IMG/VR virus record: IMGVR_UViG_3300046009_004793
Coordinates: 1-64,000 of that record
Reading direction: 5' to 3' (one strand)
From: a virus
DNA: 64,000 nt
The notes under the pieces were generated by a model, which saw only the letters and a list, made by a program, of their open reading frames with translations, was not told where the DNA came from and did not search any database. Positions 9,022 to 17,994 of this stretch are shown here, piece by piece. The position numbers and the translations under genes were made by a program. Within the stretch, counting starts at the first letter, position 1. Each line of letters begins with the position of its first letter.

Positions 9022-10786
9022 AAGATATTGGTTTTACTAAAAGATTACTATTAAATTCATCACGATCTAAAAACGGAAAAAGATCTTCCATTGGTCTTGT
9101 AGAAAAACTACCATCGGATTTTTTGTAAACTGAGGCCTTTGGTAAAGTCTTATGGTTTTGATCTACAATTAATTCACAGATGACAGGTCCAGAACGCAAA
9201 AGAACATCAGACAACTGGGTTTTCAAATTTACTTGATTTGTAATCTTTACATAGGGTATCTTGTATGCCAGTGCATTCAATTCAATTGAAGGCAGACTTA
9301 ATCCACTTGATGGATCACTTACAACCAAATTACCACCAAAATGAGTATTTTGAGTTGTTTTTATAGATCCATATCCATTATTGTTTAACACAAACAGTTT
9401 GATTGGTAACTGATAGCGATATATCAATTCTAATTCTTGTATATTCATAAACAATCCACCATCACCATCGATACAGATAGTTTCTTTATTGCTGGCCAAT
9501 GCAGCAGCAATTGCTGCTGGTATTCCAAATCCCATAGAACCCAATCCTTCACTATTATAAACTCTTGTGTTCTTTTTGATTTGAAACGCCTGCATTGTAA
9601 CTTCACTACACGCACCGGAACTGCCTGGAACTAATAAAGATCCTTCTGGTAATAAATCAGACAGATGTTTTATAAAAGCATAATTATTGATATTCGGTTT
9701 GTTTGGCTCTAAGTATTCTTCTAGAATTACCGGATATTTTTCATACATCATCTTACAGGTGTTCAACCAATCAGAAGGAATCGTATTAGAAATTTTGCTA
9801 TTTGTTTCTCGGAGAAATACTTTGGCGTCGGCAACAATTGGATAATGAACATGAATTCCTAATTTATTGATTTCGTTCTCATCTATGTCAACAATACAAC
9901 GAACGGCCTCTCTGGCAAAATATTGAGGTTGATATGCTAACTGCCCATGATCTAATCTAGCACCAATTACTAATATAAAATCCGAATTCTGTTGATTAAA
10001 ATTTGCACCTCGTTGACCAACACCACCAGGTCTTCCAACATACTGAGGATGAGTTTCTTCAAGAAAATCCATTGCTTTCCATGTAGTTAATACTGGTATC
10101 TTTGTCTTATCAATGAACTCATAGAATTCTTGCATGGCACCAGATAATCTAACACCATTTCCAACTAAAACAATTGGTCGTTTTGCTGAATGCAACTCAT
10201 CAATCAAACATTGAATATTTTGTAAATTGTATGTTACGTTTTCTGGTTGAAATCCAACAAGAGAATCTTCGTCAATATCCGCAGCCTGAATATCAAGAGG
10301 AATATCTAATAGAACAGGACCTGGTCTGCCATTTTTCGCTAACCAAATTGCCTTTTCAAAATGATAACGAACTGTTTTTGGATCTGTTATCGTGACTGCA
10401 TATTTAACAATAGGTTTATAAATGGATACAGTATCAATCTCTTGAAATCCACATTGTCGTACTCCAAGATTACCAACTCTGTCTTTGTTCTGGACTTGCC
10501 CGGTTATCAAAAGAACAGGAATAGAATCTAACCAAGCAGAAGCAATTCCCGTCAATGCATTTGTTGATCCAGGTCCAGTAGTAACTAAAGCAACTCCAAT
10601 ATTGTTTGTATATTGGGAATAAGATTCGGCACATATCGAAGATGCTTGTTCGTGTAGATTTGGTATTAATTTAATGTTACTCCTGCTCAATGAATCTACT
10701 AAATGAATACAACCTCCACCAGAAACAAGAAAAACATGTTTAGTATACTCTTCTAATTGCTTAATTATGTAATCTGATAATTTCAT
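9014..10786 (-). CDS. ThDP-dependent acetolactate synthase-like enzyme (YerE-like candidate)
   Basis: Full-length three-domain ThDP enzyme. The catalytic glutamate is E46 (H-E-Q-A-S), and the ThDP/Mg motif G-D-G-G-L begins near 439 and ends in N-N-G-Y-G about 27 residues later. The middle domain (I-V-L-V-G-N-G-V near 207) is of the FAD/ADP-binding type. It is related to acetohydroxyacid synthase, but no branched-chain amino-acid genes are near. In Yersinia the homologous flavoenzyme YerE adds a two-carbon acetyl branch to CDP-3,6-dideoxy-4-keto-glucose. The E1-like dehydratase in this cassette could make that kind of substrate. Coupled to the NeuB-like gene by ATGA. Family is certain, substrate is inferred. 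Confidence 0.8.
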   Translation of the reverse strand: MKLSDYIIKQLEEYTKHVFLVSGGGCIHLVDSLSRSNIKLIPNLHEQASSICAESYSQYTNNIGVALVTTGPGSTNALTGIASAWLDSIPVLLITGQVQNKDRVGNLGVRQCGFQEIDTVSIYKPIVKYAVTITDPKTVRYHFEKAIWLAKNGRPGPVLLDIPLDIQAADIDEDSLVGFQPENVTYNLQNIQCLIDELHSAKRPIVLVGNGVRLSGAMQEFYEFIDKTKIPVLTTWKAMDFLEETHPQYVGRPGGVGQRGANFNQQNSDFILVIGARLDHGQLAYQPQYFAREAVRCIVDIDENEINKLGIHVHYPIVADAKVFLRETNSKISNTIPSDWLNTCKMMYEKYPVILEEYLEPNKPNINNYAFIKHLSDLLPEGSLLVPGSSGACSEVTMQAFQIKKNTRVYNSEGLGSMGFGIPAAIAAALASNKETICIDGDGGLFMNIQELELIYRYQLPIKLFVLNNNGYGSIKTTQNTHFGGNLVVSDPSSGLSLPSIELNALAYKIPYVKITNQVNLKTQLSDVLLRSGPVICELIVDQNHKTLPKASVYKKSDGSFSTRPMEDLFPFLDRDEFNSNLLVKPISYE

Positions 10787-12279
10787 AGCCAGTATGTTAC
10801 AAAAGTCTTGCGGTCTTTATTTTTTGCTATTGATTCATCGGTATAATACGAATCATTTAAATAATGCGTTGAAGATACCTCTTCGATTATACATCCAGTT
10901 TTAGTTGTAAATTGATGTCTAACTTCTTTTTCAATTGTCACAACATCACCCTTCTTTAGAATTTGAGTTGTGCCATCAAGAGAAAGTTCAACTTCTCCAT
11001 GCAATACAACAAAAGTTTCTTCCTTTTGTTTATGATATTGTTCTGGGTGTGTTTGATTTGGCAACACAATAATAAGTTTTTTGCAATACTCACGATTTAC
11101 TACTGTGATCATGGTAATTCCAGTTCTATGGAACTGATCAATACCATAATGATGTGATATTTCTAAATCTGCTTTGCCTGGATAAACTACTCCAGAATTG
11201 TTTAAAAATGTTTTAACTTCTTGAACAATTTTCCATATTTGTTCTCTTGTATTTTTCACTTGAACATTTTGTTTCAACATTGGTTTGTTTGCGGAAATTG
11301 ATTCGATAGCAATGTATTGATTATATTTGGATATATCATTTGCCAATACTTGATTTTCAATATTAGGCCAAGCATAATAAATGTCATTTTTTGTAATCAA
11401 AGTACCGGGTTCAACATCAATCTTTAAATAAACGCCACGCTTAAATTGAAGAAGGTCTTTTTGTTCTTTATCTGAAATTGGAGAACGCTGATTATGAACT
11501 CCGCACATATCAACGGCAGAAGAAGCAGCAAATAACCAACTGTCGAATTGTTCTGGTGTGACAGAATATGCGTTTGGAATGTATTTGTCTGTGCATACTG
11601 CTACATGTTTTTCTGCTAATTTTATTCCTTTACCTATGGCAATTTTAATAGCATCACACTGACTTGGTTCTTCGTGCGTAGAATAACCAATAGGAATGTT
11701 TGGGTATCTCTGTTGCAATACATCTATTTGGTTTAATTGAAGGTGATTAGACTCTGTTGGATATTCTCCAACACAATGCATCAATGAAATGTCTTTGTTT
11801 CTGTGTTCCATGAAACTAACAACACTGTCTAATTGTTCCAAAGAAGCCCCAGCTGTAGATATAATAATAGGTTTATTTACTGTTTGTAATTTATTAAGAA
11901 GAGGCCAATCATTAAAAGAACAACTAGCGACTTTAACAATGTCAAAGTTCATATTTAGTATCAAATCAACAGAATTTTCATCAAATGCCGTACACATAGA
12001 AATAAATCCATGTTCTTTGGCGCACTTTTGTAATTCAGTAAAATCTTCAATTCCCAACATGGTTTCTGTAAATCTCTTTACATATTTGTGTTCCATATTA
12101 CTTTTATACTCTTGATGAATATAAGTAGAGAAATCTCGGAACTGAAACTTCCATGCAAATCTAAACTTGTCGGAATATTTTTTACATACAGATCCAAACG
12201 ATTGAATCATCAATTTACCGTGATTCACATCACCCATATGGTTATTTGCCATTTCACATATTATTAATGGTTTGTTCAT
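10783..12279 (-). CDS. NeuB-family synthase fused to cupin domain (498 aa)
   Basis: The N-terminal two thirds match sialic/legionaminic acid synthases (TIM barrel): I-C-E-M-A-N-N-H-M-G near the start, H-C-V-G-E-Y-P-T and G-Y-S-T-H-E-E-P in the barrel. An SAF/antifreeze-like segment follows (R-G-V-Y-L-K, P-G-T-L-I-T). The last ~120 residues are a cupin (H-K-Q-K-E-E-T-F, G-E-V-E-L-S, K-K-G-D-V-V, H-Q-F) uncommon on plain NeuB enzymes. It would condense PEP with an aldose. I place the start at ATG 12279, which overlaps the HAD gene stop as ATGA and has GGA 7 nt upstream. The in-frame codon at 12291 is TTG. Confidence 0.8.
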   Translation of the reverse strand: MNKPLIICEMANNHMGDVNHGKLMIQSFGSVCKKYSDKFRFAWKFQFRDFSTYIHQEYKSNMEHKYVKRFTETMLGIEDFTELQKCAKEHGFISMCTAFDENSVDLILNMNFDIVKVASCSFNDWPLLNKLQTVNKPIIISTAGASLEQLDSVVSFMEHRNKDISLMHCVGEYPTESNHLQLNQIDVLQQRYPNIPIGYSTHEEPSQCDAIKIAIGKGIKLAEKHVAVCTDKYIPNAYSVTPEQFDSWLFAASSAVDMCGVHNQRSPISDKEQKDLLQFKRGVYLKIDVEPGTLITKNDIYYAWPNIENQVLANDISKYNQYIAIESISANKPMLKQNVQVKNTREQIWKIVQEVKTFLNNSGVVYPGKADLEISHHYGIDQFHRTGITMITVVNREYCKKLIIVLPNQTHPEQYHKQKEETFVVLHGEVELSLDGTTQILKKGDVVTIEKEVRHQFTTKTGCIIEEVSSTHYLNDSYYTDESIAKNKDRKTFVTYWL

Positions 12280-12575
12280 ATTATGTTCCAATCCTTTGTG
12301 TTCATATTTTTATCATCGATGAAGAGATCATAATTTGGTTTTCCAAATTTTAAATCATGATATTTAACTCCCCATTCTTTTAATTGTAGTTTAGTTACTT
12401 GGCTCCAGTCAATTCCAGTTGCAGTTCCTCTTGCAGTCCAATATACAATTAAATGTCCATCATCATATAGTTTATTTGCTTTGTTAATATTTTCAACAAT
12501 AGGATAGCAAACTGTATAGTCCGGTTTGTTTGGACTGTCACATATTGTATCATCTATATCAATATAAATCACCAT
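12276..12575 (-). CDS. Small HAD-superfamily phosphatase (99 aa)
   Basis: Opens with the HAD nucleophile motif I-D-I-D-D-T at residues 4-9 (D6 and D8 as the acid pair). W-T-A-R-G carries the Thr of motif II near 46-50. K-P-x-Y-D-L-F-I-D-D near 79-88 supplies the motif III lysine and motif IV acids. The short form lacks a cap, as in capsule-type and heptose-phosphate phosphatases. In this cassette it could dephosphorylate a sugar or nonulosonate phosphate. It overlaps the upstream dehydratase by 7 nt and the NeuB-like gene by ATGA. Confidence 0.8.
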   Translation of the reverse strand: MVIYIDIDDTICDSPNKPDYTVCYPIVENINKANKLYDDGHLIVYWTARGTATGIDWSQVTKLQLKEWGVKYHDLKFGKPNYDLFIDDKNMNTKDWNII

Positions 12576-13516
12576 ATAAATTTATTTTTGTAATATTCTA
12601 CAATTGAACTAAGTTCTTCATCAAATACTTTTTGTGGTTCCCATCCCAGTGCCCGCAACTTAGAATCATCTAATGCATATCTTACATCTTGTCCGGGTCT
12701 GTTGCAAGAAAAATCAATGTAATCTTCGTGTGGTTTATTTAAACCATAAACAGTGAGTAACTTCGTAACAGTTTCAAGATTGCTTTGTTCGTAACCACCG
12801 CATATATTGTAAATTTGATTTGTAACACCAGTTTCTATTAGTTTAATTGTAGCACTAGCAGTATCTTCTGCATGTAGCCAATTTCTAATAGGTGTCCCAT
12901 TATTGTGAAGAGGAATTTTTCTTCCTAATTTTAAATACTTACAAGCCTTTGGTATGAGTTTTTCAATATACTGACCAACTCCATAATTATTAGTCGGACG
13001 AACAATCACATATGGAATTTTATATGTTCTAGCCCAAGCAAGAATTAACATGTCAGCAGCAGCCTTTGTTGCTGAATATGGATTTGACGGTTTTAACACA
13101 TCTGTTTCTGTGTGCGAACCAGTTTCAATATCACCGTACACTTCATCAGTACTAAAATGTAGTAAGATTGGCATCGAACCACCTTCCTGTCTGTAGTTCT
13201 TCATTAATTCTAAAATATGGTGAACACCATTGATGTTAGAATGAACAAAATCGTCACTATTGGCAATCGAATTACCAACATGAGTTTCGGCTGCCGTATT
13301 GATTATATAATCACAATCATATAGAAATTTTAAATCATTTATGTCACAATGAACAAAGGAAAAATTGCTGTACTGTTTAAATTCCTCTAGTAATTGTTTA
13401 TTGGCAGCATATGTCATCTTGTCAACACCCTTAACATGCCATCCGCGTTTTAAGCAGTGACGAGTAACATAAGAACCAATGAAACCCAAACAACCAGTGA
13501 TGTATACGACTTTCAT
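12569..13516 (-). CDS. NDP-glucose 4,6-dehydratase (RmlB/RfbG-like)
   Basis: Extended SDR that removes water from an NDP-hexose to give the 4-keto-6-deoxy sugar, the entry step to deoxysugars. The NAD motif G-C-L-G-F-I-G is at 8-14. The diagnostic dehydratase triad T-D-E is at 123-125 (F-S-T-D-E-V-Y-G) and the Y-S-A-T-K pair is Y147/K151. R-P-T-N-N-Y-G follows, as in RmlB. At 315 aa it is slightly short of cellular RmlB. Whether the carrier is dTDP or CDP cannot be decided by eye. Neither nucleotidyltransferase (RmlA/RfbF) is in the window. It is 3 nt from the upstream SDR gene. Confidence 0.85.
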   Translation of the reverse strand: MKVVYITGCLGFIGSYVTRHCLKRGWHVKGVDKMTYAANKQLLEEFKQYSNFSFVHCDINDLKFLYDCDYIINTAAETHVGNSIANSDDFVHSNINGVHHILELMKNYRQEGGSMPILLHFSTDEVYGDIETGSHTETDVLKPSNPYSATKAAADMLILAWARTYKIPYVIVRPTNNYGVGQYIEKLIPKACKYLKLGRKIPLHNNGTPIRNWLHAEDTASATIKLIETGVTNQIYNICGGYEQSNLETVTKLLTVYGLNKPHEDYIDFSCNRPGQDVRYALDDSKLRALGWEPQKVFDEELSSIVEYYKNKFIW

Positions 13517-13519
13517 TAT

Positions 13520-14368
13520 TTACTTTCCTTTTTTATAGAAGTTCACTAGCATTTCGATTGTGGTATCAATGCTGTATTTTTGTTTAAACCCATACGACAC
13601 TAGTTTTGCAGTGTCAAGATAGGAATGCCGTACTTGAACAATATCATGAAAAGTAGTCGGTTGTATGTGTATTATTTTTGATGTTGAGCCAGAGTACTCA
13701 ATGGCTTTGTTTATCATATCCAAAAACTTATAAGGTTTACCACTACCAATATTTATTATCTGATTTGGTGGTGATTTATCCATGCATAGTTTAAGAGCAG
13801 CACAAACATCTTCTACATGAATATAATCTCGTAGAACCTCGCCGCCATAATAAAGGGGAACATCTCTGTTATTAACGATTTCCCTAATCAAAAATTGTAA
13901 AGCATTTTTCTTCTTGGAGATCTTCTTATCTCCTTCACCGATTACATTGGCTAATCTGAATATTCTATATTTAATATTATAAGTTTGACAAAAAGAAATT
14001 AGTAGTTGTTCCGCACAATGTTTTGTAATTGAGTAGAATCCAGATGGATTACATCTAGAATGATCTTCTCTAAAAGGCATCTCATAATTTTTTCCATAGA
14101 CAAACCAAGAACTTATAAAATTAAAAGTAGTATCACTATTTTTTGAAACATTCTCTAAAACTTTCATAAGAACATTTAAATTAGTATCAATATCTATACG
14201 AAGATCAGTATGAACATTATAGTTATCAACTGTACTAATAAAATACAAAATATTATTTGTTTTTGGTTTATAATCATTTCTGTCTATCCGTATAACAGAA
14301 TCTGAATATAGTTCACAAAATTTAGATCCTATGAACCCCGTAGAACCAAAAACAGATATATCATTCAT
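13520..14368 (-). CDS. NAD-dependent sugar epimerase/reductase (extended SDR)
   Basis: Rossmann motif G-S-T-G-F-I-G at 8-14 and catalytic Y112/K116 (Y-S-I-T-K), followed by F-R-L-A-N-V-I-G-E-G, typical of UDP-glucose epimerase-type SDRs. R-D-Y-I-H-V-E-D-V near 185 is the conserved substrate-side motif. It lacks the T-D-E dehydratase triad, so 4-keto-reduction or epimerisation is more likely than dehydration. It sits next to the 4,6-dehydratase and overlaps the glycosyltransferase upstream by 8 nt. Specific substrate is unknown. Confidence 0.8.
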   Translation of the reverse strand: MNDISVFGSTGFIGSKFCELYSDSVIRIDRNDYKPKTNNILYFISTVDNYNVHTDLRIDIDTNLNVLMKVLENVSKNSDTTFNFISSWFVYGKNYEMPFREDHSRCNPSGFYSITKHCAEQLLISFCQTYNIKYRIFRLANVIGEGDKKISKKKNALQFLIREIVNNRDVPLYYGGEVLRDYIHVEDVCAALKLCMDKSPPNQIINIGSGKPYKFLDMINKAIEYSGSTSKIIHIQPTTFHDIVQVRHSYLDTAKLVSYGFKQKYSIDTTIEMLVNFYKKGK

Positions 14369-15137
14369 CGAATATAACCTTTTCGAATTTTGCTATATTG
14401 TGTTTATTGTTTTTAATAAACATTTCATATGGATACTGCTGAATATCTGAAACTATTTTCTTAATTGGAAATGGACACATAAGAGTAGGATATCCATCGA
14501 TCTCATTTTTTTCATACAATAGTTCTATTAATTTTCTATTAAAAAGAGGCTTATTATCTTCGTGTGTTTCTATTTTTTCGTTTTTTAAAGTATATGCACC
14601 AATGTTATAGATTCCACCAACCATTAATTTTGGTATAGAATAGCCAACCTTAGTCATATGTCTCCAGTGCATATCTGCATCTTCTTCACCAAATCCACAA
14701 AGTCTTTCATCAAAATAACCAATTTTATGTAAAATGGATTTAGTACACACAAAATGAGAGAATCCGTGATTGATTGTAAAAAATTCTTGCCTAGTTGTGT
14801 TAATATGATTTACAATTTCATTGTATATGTTGGGATTTGCCCATGCAACATCATCACATACTATAAAGTTATATTCTGTCTTGCTAAAAATGACCAAATT
14901 ATTCCAAAGTTTACTTAGTCCCTTAAACTCTGGACAAAATATAGGATAAATGTTTTTATACTGCTTTGCCAAATCTAACATTTCAATTCTATAACTATCT
15001 GGCATTTCTTCTTCATTATTGCCATTTATGGCTAATAAAATGTCAACAGTTTCTGGAACTGTTAAACGGATTCTTCGAATTAGTTCTGCTACTAATTCTT
15101 TTCTTTGTCTAAATGTAACTATTCCTATACTTAACAT
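14361..15137 (-). CDS. GT-A-fold glycosyltransferase (258 aa)
   Basis: N-terminus I-G-I-V-T-F-R-Q-R is a typical GT-A first strand. N-F-I-V-C-D-D-V-A-W near 90-100 is the donor/metal-binding acid pair. G-F-G-E-E-D-A-D-M-H-W-R later corresponds to the conserved E-D-x-D acceptor-side motif of GT2/GT27-like enzymes. No membrane segment is seen, so it would act in the cytoplasm. GGAG lies 9 nt before the ATG, one of the clearer ribosome sites of the cassette. The donor sugar is unknown. Confidence 0.75.
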   Translation of the reverse strand: MLSIGIVTFRQRKELVAELIRRIRLTVPETVDILLAINGNNEEEMPDSYRIEMLDLAKQYKNIYPIFCPEFKGLSKLWNNLVIFSKTEYNFIVCDDVAWANPNIYNEIVNHINTTRQEFFTINHGFSHFVCTKSILHKIGYFDERLCGFGEEDADMHWRHMTKVGYSIPKLMVGGIYNIGAYTLKNEKIETHEDNKPLFNRKLIELLYEKNEIDGYPTLMCPFPIKKIVSDIQQYPYEMFIKNNKHNIAKFEKVIFDE

Positions 15138-15150
15138 TTCATATCACTCC

Positions 15151-15843
15151 TCAAAGATATTCACTAAAATAATCATTTAAAATTTTAACTCTATTGTTAT
15201 TAGACACACCAGTAAGATGTGCTAGAAAACATTTTTTATCCCAAGGAGCATAAATTGGTCTGCGACCAGTCCAACAGGTTGTATCCATGATTGGTGCAGG
15301 AACAGCATTTAAAAAATTATGTTCTAGTACTTTTATTACACTATTTGGTAAAGATCCACGATGAATGGCATTTAATGCATCTTGTTCTGTTGGAAATTGT
15401 TTTGCACAATTGTAAAACACATTTAAAAATGTATCTGTGTGTTGGGTGCGTTGTATAATAAAATTTCCAGTACTAAATGACCATTTACCAATCCAATCAT
15501 AAGATGCATAAAATGTATTATGTTCATCTAATTCAAATTTTTCTATAGAATAATTATCATCAGTTATGATGGAATCTGCATCTACCCACATAACAATATC
15601 ATAATATTCTAGCATTTCAAATGTACGAACTGCACGCAAAAAACCAATATCAGTATCTTTAAATCCGTACTTTTTATCAGTTCCAAAAGTTCGTAAAGTC
15701 ATCAAATCATAACCATGTTTTTTTGCGTACCTCTGTTTAGATGGCAGAGTTAATTCAAAAACTTCATTCATTGTCTTGTCAGTTTCTAATGGATTACGAA
15801 TAATTTCCGATGATCCTGTTAATATTAGAACTCTTTTATTCAT
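15151..15843 (-). CDS. GT34-like galactosyl/xylosyl-type glycosyltransferase (230 aa)
   Basis: S-K-Q-R-Y-A-K-K-H-G-Y-D-L near 35-47 and M-W-V-D-A-D-S at 85-91 (DxD = D88/D90) match the GT34 style. In that family a 'train to school' helix precedes the W-x-D-x-D donor site. N-F-I-I-Q-R and D-Q/E-Q-D-A-L further on fit acceptor-side elements. I set the start at ATG 15843 because AGGA lies 7 nt upstream and the upstream gene stops at 15845. The longer frame to 15900 would run inside that gene. Confidence 0.75.
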   Translation of the reverse strand: MNKRVLILTGSSEIIRNPLETDKTMNEVFELTLPSKQRYAKKHGYDLMTLRTFGTDKKYGFKDTDIGFLRAVRTFEMLEYYDIVMWVDADSIITDDNYSIEKFELDEHNTFYASYDWIGKWSFSTGNFIIQRTQHTDTFLNVFYNCAKQFPTEQDALNAIHRGSLPNSVIKVLEHNFLNAVPAPIMDTTCWTGRRPIYAPWDKKCFLAHLTGVSNNNRVKILNDYFSEYL

Positions 15844-15844
15844 A

Positions 15845-17155
15845 TTATATTCCTGCAAAAAAATTTGTAGTGATTTGTTCGATATAGTCCAGTTGCTCAT
15901 TAGTAATTACTGGACTAGTTCCCAAAAAGAAAGTATCAGTAGTAACCTTTCTAGCATTTGGAAAATTGTTTATTACATCATCTTGATTCATTATACCAGT
16001 ATAAGCGGGCTGTAGCATCACATTTCCAGCAAAGTACGGTCTAGTTTGAATCTTATTATCTTCAAAATAGTTTACAATGTCCTTACGCTTGAATGGCGCA
16101 CCATCTTTGATTGTCAAGGCAAAAGCAAACCAACTTGGATTTGCATGTTCTGTTGCTTTTGGAAGAATAAAGAATTCTTCATACTTAGCAAAGATATCAC
16201 TTAGTCTTTTGTGATTATGATTTCTCTTTTGAGTGATTGTTGGTAATTTCTTTAGTTGAGCAAGTCCGATAGCAGCCTGTAATTCAATTGGCTTTAGATT
16301 GAAACCAATCTCATCATAAACATACTTGTGATCAAATACCTCATCAGGCAAAGAAGGAAGCCAATTAGAGAATCTTGTCTTACACATACCATTCTTTAAC
16401 ATATTGGCTTTCTTGCCAACACAATAGCAACCTCTTCCCCACTCTCGGAAACTTCGAACTACGATCTCTTGCTGTTGTGTATTACAAGCAACGAATCCAC
16501 CCTCACCCATAGTAATATGATGGGCTGGATAGAAAGAACAACTAGCGAAGTCACCGAAAGATCCTAGTGGTTTACCATTGTAAGTAGAATCTAATGCATC
16601 ACAGCAATCCTCAAGAAATATTAAACCATACTGATTGACAATATCCATGAGTCTGTTCATGTTTGGTGGATTACCCAACACATGTGCAAAAGTAATTACC
16701 TTGCAGCCTTCTTTTGCTTTTTGTTCTACTTGATCTAGGTTGAGATTGAGAGTGTCGATATCAATATCAACAAACTCAGGAACAAATCCAACTTGGAAAA
16801 TAGGATTGATTGTGGTGGGGAATCCAGCGATAGGAGTGATTACCTTTGTTCCCTTTTGAAAGTTTGTCAGTCTTTTGGATGTAAGAGCAGACATCATAAG
16901 CAGATTAGAACTGCTGCCACTATTAGTCAGGATACCAAAATCCTTCCCAACATACTTTGGAAACTGATGTTCAAAACGAATACCGTTCTCACCCAATACA
17001 AGCCATCCATTTAGTAAGGCTCGTATTGCTTCAACATATTCTTCTGTTCCAAAGTATGGACCTGCATATTGAACAACATCTTGTCCTGCAATCCACTTCT
17101 TTGATTCGTTCTTTTTGGTTATGAACTCTTCTACTGCTTTTAAAATTTCTTCCAT
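15845..17155 (-). CDS. NDP-4-keto-6-deoxyglucose 3-dehydrase, E1/RfbH type
   Basis: PLP/PMP-fold enzyme of the DegT/AHBA class, specifically the E1 (DdhC/RfbH/AscC) branch that removes the C-3 hydroxyl on the way to 3,6-dideoxyhexoses. The signature S-F-Y-P-A-H-H-I-T-M-G-E-G-G (207-220) has His213 where aminotransferases have the PLP lysine, the E1 hallmark. Candidate iron-sulfur ligands are C184 or C185 (E-D-C-C-D-A-L), C243, C245 and C258. The last spacing (C-x-C-x12-C) is longer than in Yersinia E1 as I remember it. The partner reductase E3 is not in the window. Start chosen 2 nt after the upstream stop; ATG 17179 is an alternative that overlaps that gene. Confidence 0.85.
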   Translation of the reverse strand: MEEILKAVEEFITKKNESKKWIAGQDVVQYAGPYFGTEEYVEAIRALLNGWLVLGENGIRFEHQFPKYVGKDFGILTNSGSSSNLLMMSALTSKRLTNFQKGTKVITPIAGFPTTINPIFQVGFVPEFVDIDIDTLNLNLDQVEQKAKEGCKVITFAHVLGNPPNMNRLMDIVNQYGLIFLEDCCDALDSTYNGKPLGSFGDFASCSFYPAHHITMGEGGFVACNTQQQEIVVRSFREWGRGCYCVGKKANMLKNGMCKTRFSNWLPSLPDEVFDHKYVYDEIGFNLKPIELQAAIGLAQLKKLPTITQKRNHNHKRLSDIFAKYEEFFILPKATEHANPSWFAFALTIKDGAPFKRKDIVNYFEDNKIQTRPYFAGNVMLQPAYTGIMNQDDVINNFPNARKVTTDTFFLGTSPVITNEQLDYIEQITTNFFAGI

Positions 17156-17157
17156 AA

Positions 17158-17994
17158 TTAATGAATACCCATTCCCCAATCATTCAAGTTTGGAATGTTA
17201 TATCTTTTAACATTTTCTTTTATAGATTTATACTTAAAACTTTCTTCAATGTTATGATTTTCATAAACATTATATGGAACTTTCAATAAAAAATCAAACA
17301 ATTTAATGTCCCAATTAAAATTATTTACAGAAGAATCGTATTCTTTTGCCTGTGTGGTTTTAACACCAAACTTAAGTTGAGCAACATAATCAGTGACTTT
17401 CCAATAATACTGTTTAACTGCAACTGTTTTTTTATCCAGCCATTGTATGTGTGCAACAAATAACATTGGATGATTTATCTTAATCGCTCTGCCAGGATGT
17501 GGAAGATGCTCAGAATGTCGTTGTGCATCTTTAAATGTGGCTCTAGAAGAGTAAGAACCAATTCTATCTGCTATATGATCTCTCCATTTTCCATCTACTC
17601 GTATTTTATTGTAATCTGTATATTGTATCCAATCCATATAAATTAAAGTATCTTTATATGTTTCTAAAATTTGTTCTAATTGCTCTTTAGTCAAATTACC
17701 ATCTAGATATTCATCTGTATCCAAACAAATAATTTTACCAGAATATTTAAATGCTTCATCATATAGCAATTGCCTATTATTAGATTCAATGGCACATTTA
17801 TTTTCTATATGTGTATCTGTTCGTAATATATTCAAAATATTGTATTTATCTTTGTTTTCTAACAAATATTCATATGTGCCATCAGTTGAACTGTCATCCA
17901 TGAAAATAAAAGCATCGGCATATTTTTTCCAATGAGGAAGCATTTCCTTTAAGATAAACAATTCATTTTTCGTAAGTGTAATTTGTATTATCAT
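17158..17994 (-). CDS. Family 2 glycosyltransferase
   Basis: Starts I-I-Q-I-T-L-T-K-N-E, then F-M-D-D-S-S-T-D-G-T at 31-40 and C-L-D-T-D-E-Y-L near 95-102 as DxD. A His/Arg-rich acceptor region (H-L-P-H-P-G-R-A) follows. This pattern is the K-N-E type of GT2 that resembles the first half of the TPR-fused enzyme at 5286-6491, but without the repeats. Start overlaps the stop of the upstream glycosyltransferase (ATGA). Cytoplasmic; acceptor and donor unknown. Confidence 0.8.
   Translation of the reverse strand: MIIQITLTKNELFILKEMLPHWKKYADAFIFMDDSSTDGTYEYLLENKDKYNILNILRTDTHIENKCAIESNNRQLLYDEAFKYSGKIICLDTDEYLDGNLTKEQLEQILETYKDTLIYMDWIQYTDYNKIRVDGKWRDHIADRIGSYSSRATFKDAQRHSEHLPHPGRAIKINHPMLFVAHIQWLDKKTVAVKQYYWKVTDYVAQLKFGVKTTQAKEYDSSVNNFNWDIKLFDFLLKVPYNVYENHNIEESFKYKSIKENVKRYNIPNLNDWGMGIH

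Noticed and set aside
9014-10786. Acetolactate synthase for host branched-chain amino-acid metabolism
   Set aside because: Possible on sequence alone, but there is no regulatory subunit or ilv gene and it is coupled to sugar genes, so a sugar role is preferred, not proven.
15844-15900. N-terminal extension of the GT34-like gene
   Set aside because: The 19 extra codons lie within the E1-like gene. ATG 15843 has an AGGA site and follows that gene's stop.
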